DNA of 5,503 nt from Acidobacteriota bacterium (lineage in GTDB: Bacteria > Acidobacteriota > Blastocatellia > Pyrinomonadales > Pyrinomonadaceae), in contig QHXE01000175.1 of NCBI GenBank assembly GCA_003222835.1, forward strand, positions 1 through 5,503, read 5' to 3'. Under the pieces are notes generated by a model. The model was not told where the DNA came from. It was given only the letters and a program-made list of their open reading frames with translations, and did not search any database. The position numbers and the translations under genes were made by a program. Positions 1 through 5,327 of the stretch are shown here, piece after piece (within the stretch, counting starts at the first letter, position 1; every line of letters starts with the position of its first letter).

Positions 1-413
1 TTCTTGATCAGTGGAGCGAGCAGACCGGCTTGGGCGTAGTGCTTCCGGCACCGGGAGTAATCTTTGCGGACGACGATGACGTGGCGCCTGATGTTATCTG
101 GATCACGCGTGGCCGCTACGAAGAATCCCTTGATGAAGCTGGTCATCTCCGCAGCGCGCCTGAACTAGTCATTGAAGTCCTTTCGCCGGGCCGGGCTAAT
201 GAATTCCGCGATCGCGAAGCGAAGCTCGATCTCTACTCGCGGAGAGGCGTCGAGGAGTATTGGATCGTAAGCTTCATGCAAAGGTTTGTCGAAGTGTATC
301 GTCGGGAGGGCGGCGCGTTGAAGCTCATTACTACGTTGCGTGACTTGGACGCGCTTGAGTCGCCGCTGCTGCCTGGTTTCTCTTGCCAGGTTAGCGGCCT
401 TTTCTTTCACTGA
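1..413 (+). CDS. Uma2 family (DUF820) PD-(D/E)XK nuclease-like protein, 3' part
   Basis: The reading frame is open from base 3 to a TGA at 411-413, giving 136 visible residues. The 5' end lies outside the window. The TTG at 30 is internal to the conserved region and is not the likely start. Family hallmarks visible in order are an APDVIWI strand (the PD aspartate), PELVIEVLSP (the glutamate of the ExV motif), REAKLDLYSRRGVEEYWIV (the helix lysine, then the GVEEYW signature), and a closing PLLPGF motif. These match the Uma2/DUF820 family, which adopts a PD-(D/E)XK nuclease-like fold. Members are usually about 180-200 residues, so roughly 50 N-terminal residues are missing. The family is abundant in cyanobacteria and other large environmental genomes. 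Its biological role is poorly established and nuclease activity is inferred from fold. One small departure is IVSF where many members have IVD after YW. There is no operon partner in view, and the next gene is 198 bases away across a repeat. Confidence 0.88.
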   Translation, partial: LDQWSEQTGLGVVLPAPGVIFADDDDVAPDVIWITRGRYEESLDEAGHLRSAPELVIEVLSPGRANEFRDREAKLDLYSRRGVEEYWIVSFMQRFVEVYRREGGALKLITTLRDLDALESPLLPGFSCQVSGLFFH

Positions 414-519
414 TTGCCTATTCGCTCTTCCAATGGCAGGGAAGCACGACGCGCCGCGCTTGGGACAACAGCGCTTCTTCGCCAGGCATCTGAGCAACGT
501 TGAAAAAGGCTCATGTTTT

Positions 520-583
520 GGAGTACCGCCTTGAGGCGGAATAGCTTTTGAGGTCACAATCTCCGCCTGAAGGCGGTTACTCC
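520..583. repeat. Inverted repeat with self-palindromic arms (REP/MITE-like)
   Basis: The left arm is 520-540 and the right arm is 562-583, separated by a 21-base spacer. The arms are reverse complements apart from one extra base and one mismatch. Each arm also contains its own near-perfect palindrome: CCGCCT and AGGCGG around a 2-base centre (TG on the left, GA on the right). The element can therefore fold either as one long hairpin or as two small ones. This form, with short GC-rich paired palindromes between genes, is typical of REP/BIME-like or small MITE-like dispersed repeats. That it is dispersed in this genome is inference, because only one copy is in the window. It sits immediately upstream of the gene starting at 612, so any promoter of that gene must lie within or before it. 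Confidence 0.75.
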
Positions 584-598
584 GAGCAGCCAAACAAC

Positions 599-604
599 AA
601 GGAG
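599..604 (+). promoter_or_regulatory. Shine-Dalgarno deciding the GTG start at 612
   Basis: AAGGAG lies 7 bases before the GTG at 612. It is the only strong ribosome binding site near the start of this frame. It places a hydrophobic signal sequence directly at the N-terminus, which supports GTG as the start codon. Confidence 0.75.
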
Positions 605-611
605 TTCGACC

Positions 612-1133
612 GTGAGATCATTAATTGTTTTTTTTGGATTCTTCCTGCTGGCCGCGTTTGGATCGCCCGCGTCCGACGTGCATATCCGCGCGCAGGAACA
701 TAGTTATACCAGCACGAAGGTCAATTATGTCGTCGATTTCCCTTCACCCACATGGCACTTGATTGGCGAGCCCGACGATATTCACCAGCACGCCGAGTTC
801 GTCTACGGCGACCGGACCGAGGGTTATCTCCGCATTCGCAAAGAAGTTCTGGAAGAGGGCGTGAAGGTAGATGAGTTCGCGCGCCGAGATCAGAATCCTC
901 GATTCCTGCCGGGCTACATTGACGGTAAGAGTGAGGACTTTACGGGCCGTCTAAGCGGTAAGACAGTTTCATATGAATACACTCAAGCCGGAAAACCGAT
1001 GGCCGGTCGCAGCTATTACCTTCAAGCCGACAGTCGCACGGTCTACGTGCTGCGCTTCACTGGAATGCGCGACAAACTGGCGCGCATTCGCAATCAAACC
1101 GATCTAATTGCACGGAGTTTTAAGTTGAAGTGA
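612..1133 (+). CDS. Exported small protein, probable PsbP/Mog1-like fold
   Basis: The product is 173 residues. The start is GTG with a strong AAGGAG 7 bases upstream. Residues 1-20 form a signal peptide: a basic residue at position 2, then the hydrophobic run LIVFFGFFLLAAFG. There is no lipobox cysteine, so the mature protein is probably soluble in the periplasm or secreted, with cleavage somewhere between about 20 and 28. The mature part has alternating strands: YVVDFPSPTWHLI (39-51), AEFVYG...GYLRIRKEVL (61-80), KTVSYEYTQAGKPMAGRSYYLQ (117-138) and RTVYVLRFTG (142-151). A C-terminal helix and the ending IARSFKLK follow. A 'fP..W' opening, a paired 'G..yYl....r.YvL.ft' hairpin and a final helix plus SF-x-L resemble the PsbP/Mog1/DUF1795 alpha/beta/alpha sandwich. 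That fold call is from pattern only and no catalytic motif is visible. Function unknown. An inverted repeat lies just upstream, and no clear terminator follows. Confidence 0.8.
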   Translation: MRSLIVFFGFFLLAAFGSPASDVHIRAQEHSYTSTKVNYVVDFPSPTWHLIGEPDDIHQHAEFVYGDRTEGYLRIRKEVLEEGVKVDEFARRDQNPRFLPGYIDGKSEDFTGRLSGKTVSYEYTQAGKPMAGRSYYLQADSRTVYVLRFTGMRDKLARIRNQTDLIARSFKLK

Positions 1134-1344
1134 TTTTTTCACCGTAACCTTTCGTCTACTTCCAGTAATAACCAGTAGGACTCCCCGGATCGCGAATAGC
1201 ATTCTCGTCTGAACGGGCTGATCCACCGCCCGAACGAAAGAGGAGTGTCTGTGCCCGCGAAAACGGCGTGCAGACTTTTCTGGTTATTCAAGCAACTCGT
1301 CTCCCCTTCCGAAGGTCACGCCTGCCAATGAACGAGGATGAATC
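1134..1344 (+). other. Intergenic leader (211 bases) with two chained mini-ORFs
   Basis: No convincing -35/-10 pair, tRNA or strong terminator is visible. A T-run at 1134-1139 overlaps the preceding stop but has no GC-rich stem before it. The region contains a possible 26-codon ORF (GTG 1251 to TGA 1329-1331) preceded by AGGAG at 1241-1245. A 6-codon ORF follows (ATG 1328 to TGA 1346-1348). Each overlaps the next start by ATGA, ending at the ATG of the TonB-like gene at 1345. These are candidate leader ORFs only; coding is unproven. Confidence 0.3.
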
Positions 1345-2490
1345 ATGAGAAGATGCAGAGTTTGCGGGGAACAGTTTGAAGCCCTTTTTAGTTTTTGTCC
1401 GATAGATGGAACGCAAGTCGGAGCGGCATTTTCAGAAGCGCCGCATTCGGAATTCACGCTTACGATAGTCAGCGATGTTGGATTGATCCAACGCTTAGCA
1501 GTCGAACTGAATTTTCTTATCGAACAGTTCAAGCAAGCCTGGCCGTCTTTCAGAGATCATCCCGTAGCATTTGCGACCAACCAACTAAGTCAACTGTGGA
1601 AATGGCTGGCGCAGATCCTTGGCCGGCAACATGTCTTATCAGGATTGATGACGGCGATTCTTTTAGTCTCGTCAATAATTCTGAGCGTGCTCCTTCTGGA
1701 AAAGCACTCGGCAAGAACAATCAACCAGGCAGACACCGATGACATTGCCGAGACGGTGAGAATCGATTTTCAGGACGCGACCACGCCGTCCTCTGATCCC
1801 GGCGTGGGCGCAGGTGAAAGAGGCCGCGTCGGTTTTGAAAGAGGCAGCGGAGAAGGCTCACGTCCCGTGCCGGCGCGTGCAAAGGGTGGCGGCAGTGGTG
1901 GCCTGCACAATCAAAGTTTGGCTTCGCAAGGTCGTCTGCCTCAACCCTCAGTAATTCCGGCTCCAATCCCAACAGTCTTCGCTCGCATGCCGCCCGCGCT
2001 TCCGGCAGCAGGCCTCGATATCGATCCGGCGTTATGGCGAAACCTTAATTACGCCGCTTACGGTGATCCGCGATCAAAATCAACAACTGCTTCGAATGGG
2101 CCAGGTGATGGCGGAGGAATTGGCAACGGTAACGGCACAGGAATCGGCGAAGGCGACGGGCCGGGATTCGGACGCGGAAAGAATGGAAACATGGGCGGAC
2201 GTGACAAGAGTCTCGGTGGTGGTGAAAAAGGAGGCGCTGCCGGGGACGAACCGAATGAGCCTGATCGCGTTTACAGCTCACCAGAGGTAACAACGCGCGC
2301 ACGCGTGCTTTCCAAACCTGAACCTCAATACACTGAAGAAGCTCGAAGAAATCAGATCACCGGCACGGTAATTCTGCGAGTCGTGTTTTCGCGGTCCGGC
2401 GAAGTCACAAATATCCGAGCAATTCAGACTCTTTCTGATGGCTTAACGGAAAAAGCACTTCAATTTGTATTGACGCATCAATGCAACTGA
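1345..2490 (+). CDS. Zinc-ribbon, single-TM, Gly-rich TonB C-terminal domain protein (C-terminally short)
   Basis: The product is 381 residues. ATG 1345 is preceded by GAGG (1334-1337) at 7 bases. Residues 4-21 form a short zinc-ribbon-like knuckle, CxxC (C4, C7) plus CPIDG (C18, D21), as in many acidobacterial membrane proteins. Residues about 99-118 (SGLMTAILLVSSIILSVLLL) are one transmembrane helix, giving a cytoplasmic N-terminus and periplasmic C-terminus. Residues 150-305 are low-complexity: Pro-rich around 198-222, then Gly-rich at 252-300, a likely extended periplasm spanner. Residues 316-381 are a TonB C-terminal domain with VLSKPEPQYTEEARR, GTVILRVVFSRSGEV and GLTEKAL. TonB proteins transmit proton-motive force from ExbB/ExbD to outer-membrane receptors. 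No exbB/exbD is in view, so energy transduction here is not shown. The domain stops at ALQFVLTHQCN, about 25-30 residues short of the usual ending (basic/KDGRPV loop and final strand). No continuation is visible in the other two frames, so this looks like a real C-terminal loss. Confidence 0.85.
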   Translation: MRRCRVCGEQFEALFSFCPIDGTQVGAAFSEAPHSEFTLTIVSDVGLIQRLAVELNFLIEQFKQAWPSFRDHPVAFATNQLSQLWKWLAQILGRQHVLSGLMTAILLVSSIILSVLLLEKHSARTINQADTDDIAETVRIDFQDATTPSSDPGVGAGERGRVGFERGSGEGSRPVPARAKGGGSGGLHNQSLASQGRLPQPSVIPAPIPTVFARMPPALPAAGLDIDPALWRNLNYAAYGDPRSKSTTASNGPGDGGGIGNGNGTGIGEGDGPGFGRGKNGNMGGRDKSLGGGEKGGAAGDEPNEPDRVYSSPEVTTRARVLSKPEPQYTEEARRNQITGTVILRVVFSRSGEVTNIRAIQTLSDGLTEKALQFVLTHQCN

Positions 2491-2523
2491 CAAATGCAAG
2501 GTCTCCCCTCTTTTCACGTTCTA

Positions 2524-2612
2524 TCCGCGGACTAAGCGGAAACAGACACTGAAGTCAGGTCTCTAAACCAGCGGGACAATTTAACTTTATGCAACGATCC
2601 CCGGACCGTTGC
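2524..2612 (+). other. Three consecutive potential hairpins upstream of the VIT-VWA gene
   Basis: Stem 1 is TCCGC (2524-2528) with GCGGA (2536-2540). Stem 2 is AGAC-A-CTG (2544-2551) with CAGGTCT (2556-2562), a 7-bp stem with one bulged A and a 4-base loop. Stem 3 is GCAACG (2591-2596) with CGTTGC (2607-2612), extendable outward by G-U and A-U pairs. None has a following T-run, so they are not classical terminators. They lie between the TonB-like gene and the Shine-Dalgarno at 2634, so they could be a structured 5' leader, mRNA-stability elements or chance. I do not recognise a known riboswitch. Confidence 0.35.
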
Positions 2613-2633
2613 GTGTTCTCTCAAAAGTCTGCC

Positions 2634-2638
2634 GGAGG
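2634..2638 (+). promoter_or_regulatory. Shine-Dalgarno of the VIT-VWA gene
   Basis: GGAGG lies 8 bases before ATG 2647. This strong site fixes the start immediately before a basic, hydrophobic signal peptide. Confidence 0.8.
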
Positions 2639-2646
2639 ATAAGGCT

Positions 2647-5190
2647 ATGCTGCGAAAATTCTTTCTCAAAACTCTTTCTATGGTGGCGGTTGCGACTCTT
2701 TCCATCATCGGCCTGAGCGCCTCGAGGAATTCAGGCGGAATCGTCTCAGCGCAAGGCGGCGAGCCCCAGGGCTCGCTTCAGGTCATCGATCCAAATGGAA
2801 AGCCAAAAGCCGTCTGTCCGCTCAAACACACGGATGTGAAGGCCGAGATCAGCGGATTCCTGGCCCGCGCCGTCGTCACGCAGGAATTTGAAAACCCATT
2901 CAAGGAAAAGATCGAAGCCGTTTACACCTTTCCTTTGCCACAGAACGCCGCGGTCGATGACATGACCATGCTCGTCGGCGATCGCACGGTGCGCGGAAAA
3001 ATTCTGCGACGCGAAGAAGCGCAAGCCGTCTATGAAGCTGCGAAGACGAATGGCCAAACAGCGAGTCTTTTGAATCAGGAACGACCAAACATCTTCACGC
3101 AATCGGTCGCCAACATTCTTCCTGGTGAACAAATCAGGATTACGATCAGCTACGTCGAGACTCTGAAATACGAAGACGGTTCGTATGAATTCGTGTTTCC
3201 GATGGTCGTTGGGCCGCGCTACATTCCCGGCAACGCGACCGGTGCCCAACCAAATTCAATGGGAGACGGTTTCGGGCCGGACACGGATCGCGTTTCGGAT
3301 GCGTCGCGGATTACGCCTCAGCCTGTCCCTGAAGGCATGCGCGTTGGCCACGATGTCTCAATCGACCTAACGCTCGACGCCGGAGTGCCGATTGATGGAC
3401 TAAATTCGAGGATGCAGGAAGTCGATGTCGAGCGTCCTGACGACCATCGCGCGCACATTCGCTTGAAAGATCAGGCAACCATTCCCAACAAGGATTTCAT
3501 TTTTCGTTACGATGTCGCCGGCCAGAAGATTTCAGATGCACTGCTCACGCACTCAACGGCCAATGGCGGCTTCTTTACCTTGATCCTGCAACCGCCCGAG
3601 CGAGTTACGGTCGAAGACGTAACGCCGAAGGAGTTGGTTTTCGTGCTCGACACTTCGGGATCGATGTCCGGCTTTCCAATTGAGAAAGCTAAAGAGACTA
3701 TGAAGCTCGCGCTCGACAATCTCTATCCCTACGACACTTTCAATTTGATCACCTTTTCCGGGGACGAACACATATTATTTCCCGAACCGGTGCCGGCTAC
3801 GAAAGAGAATCTGGCGAAGGCCCAGGCGTTTCTCGAATCCCGCCAGGGCGGCGGCGGCACTGAGATGATGAAAGCCATCAAAGCTTCGATGGACCCCTCG
3901 GACGCGCAAGGACACGTGCGTATCGTTTGCTTCATGACCGATGGTTACGTTGGCAATGACATGGAAATCATCGGTGAAGTGCAGAAACATCCGAACGCGC
4001 GGGTGTTTGCCTTTGGGATTGGCAGCAGCGTAAATCGCTTCCTGCTTGACAACATGGCGAAGTACGGGCGAGGCGAAGTCGAATACGTCGGCTTGAATGA
4101 CGATGGCTCGGCTGCGGCACGTCGATTTCATGAGCGCGTGCGCAATCCGCTGTTGACTGATATCTCGATCGATTGGAACGGACAGTCCGTAGCCGACGTT
4201 TATCCCAAGACAATTCCCGATCTCTTCGGCGCCAAACCGGTGATCTTGACGGGCCGCTACACAGGCAATGGCCGTGGCGTGATTCGCTTGAAAGGAAAAA
4301 TGTCGGGCCGCGATTTTGTGCGCGAGGTTCCGGTTGATTTTTCCAGCTCGCAATCGCAACACGATGTACTGACGACTCTCTGGGCGCGTACGCGAGTAGA
4401 TGATTTGATGAGCCAGGATTTCAAGGGCATGCAGCAAGGCGCGATGCGTGACGAAGTGAAGCAGGCGATCGTTCAGCTCGGCCTCGACTATCGCCTGATG
4501 ACACAGTTCACTTCGTTTGTGGCGGTCGAAGAAATGATCGTGACTGACGGCGGTAAACCGCGGCGGATTGATGTGCCAGTGGAAGTGCCTGAGGGCGTGA
4601 ATCGGCAGGCGGTCGACGGACAAGAACACCAAGCCTTCGGACGATTGCAGGCACTGTCCAGTCTTTCTCGATCCCCGATGGCCATGGTGGCTGCGGTCGC
4701 GGAAACAGTAGTCGTTACAAAGTCCGGAGCAAACGAGCAAGCCGGCAAACGATCCACCGGCGGTGTCGGCGGAGCGGGTGCGGGCTCGTCACAAGGAAGC
4801 AACGTCACTTTCTCGGGAGGCGCCGCGACAGTCGGCGGAAACTATCGCATCGACGGTTTGAGAACGTTGTCGCCGGAAGAACAGAAACGCGCGCAGCTAC
4901 AGGCAAAGTTTCATCCTGCGGTTCTCGCGGTCATCGATCGCTTGAAAGACAAGAAGCTCAGTCCGAGTCCGGATGAAGCGAAGTTCATTCACAACGGCAA
5001 AGCTGAAATCCAGATCTGGTTGACAGATAAATCCGATGAGACGATGCACCGGCTCAAGGAACTCGGTTTCGAAGTAGTGCTCGATCCAAAGACTGCCAAA
5101 TTGATCATCGGTCGTCTGCCGTTTGAAAAGCTGGCGGCGTTGGCGGAGTTGAAATCGGTTCGCTATGTGGCGCCGCAAATGGCGAACTAA
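2647..5190 (+). CDS. Secreted VIT and VWA domain protein with C-terminal subtilase-prodomain-like module
   Basis: The product is 847 residues. A signal peptide spans about 1-36 (MLRKFFLKTL, hydrophobic core to SLSA-like region, ending near VSAQG). A VIT domain (vault/inter-alpha-trypsin inhibitor type) spans about 41-175, including the typical VTQEFENPFKEKIEAVYTFP, the REEAQAVYEAAK helix and the NIFTQSVANILPGEQI turn. A linking beta region covers 230-292. A VWA domain spans about 329-495 with a complete metal-ion-dependent adhesion site: D335-T-S337-G-S339, T405 in GGGGTEM, and D432 in FMTDG. The conserved LGLDYRLMTQFTSFVAVEE segment (611-629) is characteristic of bacterial VIT-VWA proteins, which share this architecture with inter-alpha-trypsin inhibitor heavy chains. 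A Gly/Ser linker (704-731) leads to a final module (about 783-843) with a 'tmhrLkeLGFevv...iigrlPfekLaaLaeLksVryVaPq' pattern, like pro-segments of S8 peptidases. No protease domain, C-terminal TM helix, sortase signal or lipobox is present, so it is probably periplasmic or released. The likely role is metal-dependent protein binding or matrix/scaffold function; the ligand is unknown. Confidence 0.93.
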   Translation: MLRKFFLKTLSMVAVATLSIIGLSASRNSGGIVSAQGGEPQGSLQVIDPNGKPKAVCPLKHTDVKAEISGFLARAVVTQEFENPFKEKIEAVYTFPLPQNAAVDDMTMLVGDRTVRGKILRREEAQAVYEAAKTNGQTASLLNQERPNIFTQSVANILPGEQIRITISYVETLKYEDGSYEFVFPMVVGPRYIPGNATGAQPNSMGDGFGPDTDRVSDASRITPQPVPEGMRVGHDVSIDLTLDAGVPIDGLNSRMQEVDVERPDDHRAHIRLKDQATIPNKDFIFRYDVAGQKISDALLTHSTANGGFFTLILQPPERVTVEDVTPKELVFVLDTSGSMSGFPIEKAKETMKLALDNLYPYDTFNLITFSGDEHILFPEPVPATKENLAKAQAFLESRQGGGGTEMMKAIKASMDPSDAQGHVRIVCFMTDGYVGNDMEIIGEVQKHPNARVFAFGIGSSVNRFLLDNMAKYGRGEVEYVGLNDDGSAAARRFHERVRNPLLTDISIDWNGQSVADVYPKTIPDLFGAKPVILTGRYTGNGRGVIRLKGKMSGRDFVREVPVDFSSSQSQHDVLTTLWARTRVDDLMSQDFKGMQQGAMRDEVKQAIVQLGLDYRLMTQFTSFVAVEEMIVTDGGKPRRIDVPVEVPEGVNRQAVDGQEHQAFGRLQALSSLSRSPMAMVAAVAETVVVTKSGANEQAGKRSTGGVGGAGAGSSQGSNVTFSGGAATVGGNYRIDGLRTLSPEEQKRAQLQAKFHPAVLAVIDRLKDKKLSPSPDEAKFIHNGKAEIQIWLTDKSDETMHRLKELGFEVVLDPKTAKLIIGRLPFEKLAALAELKSVRYVAPQMAN

Positions 5191-5201
5191 AGCGAAGAGG
5201 A

Positions 5202-5296
5202 TTTACCGCAGAGGGCGCTGAGATTTTTGCAGAGGAACGCAGAGAGAGTTCTTTCCGATGTGACCTCTGCGAATTCCTCTGTGCCTCTGCGGTGAA
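5202..5296. repeat. Imperfect inverted repeat with CCGCAGAG/CTCTGCGG arms
   Basis: The left arm at 5202-5235 and right arm at 5264-5296 are imperfect reverse complements. Both ends carry ACCGCAGAG / CTCTGCGGT and both inner ends carry GCAGAGG / CCTCTGC, around a spacer of about 28 bases. Within each arm the CAGAG/CTCTG unit recurs, so the element has short internal tandem periodicity as well as the large inverted symmetry. I recognise this style of repeat as one common between genes in environmental Acidobacteriota and related genomes. It starts 11 bases after the stop of the VIT-VWA gene and could act as a transcript end structure. It is unrelated in sequence to the repeat at 520-583. Confidence 0.75.
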
Positions 5297-5313
5297 TTCA
5301 TTTCGAGTTGTCG

Positions 5314-5319
5314 TACAAT
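5314..5319 (+). promoter_or_regulatory. Possible -10 element (TACAAT) of the SET gene
   Basis: TACAAT matches five of six bases of the TATAAT consensus and ends 8 bases before GTG 5328. Transcription starting at the usual distance would begin at or next to the start codon. No good -35 is seen at 17 bases upstream, and no Shine-Dalgarno lies before the GTG, which is consistent with a leaderless transcript. Confidence 0.3.
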
Positions 5320-5327
5320 GATGGCCT

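Noticed and set aside
340..534. 64-codon plus-strand frame starting inside the Uma2 gene
   Set aside because: It overlaps the conserved Uma2 C-terminus in another frame and ends in the inverted repeat; no domain is recognisable.
165..593. 142-codon minus-strand frame crossing the Uma2 3' end and the inverted repeat
   Set aside because: It is antisense to a conserved Uma2 domain and includes repeat sequence. It has no family signature and no credible ribosome binding site.
1120..1145. T-run at 1134-1139 as an intrinsic terminator
   Set aside because: No GC-rich stem precedes it; only a 4-bp GTGA/TCAC pairing around the T-run itself is possible.
1167..1288. 9-base perfect inverted repeat AATAACCAG (1167-1175) / CTGGTTATT (1280-1288)
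   Set aside because: The arms are 104 bases apart with no extension. A match of this size is not very improbable by chance in a region this long, and the right arm lies within a candidate mini-ORF.
2063..2290. 75-codon plus-strand frame in the Gly-rich part of the TonB-like gene
   Set aside because: It is a frame shadow of Gly-rich GC-biased codons. The main frame carries the recognisable protein on both sides.
2455..2520. A frameshift as the cause of the short TonB_C end
   Set aside because: I read the other two frames past 2460. One stops almost at once, and the other gives no KDGRPV-like loop or final strand, so a single indel does not restore the domain.
3775..4740. 321-codon open frame on the minus strand inside the VIT-VWA gene
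   Set aside because: It lies wholly antisense to a gene with clear domain motifs. Its translation is rich in H, R, C and shows no recognisable domain; it is a codon-bias shadow.
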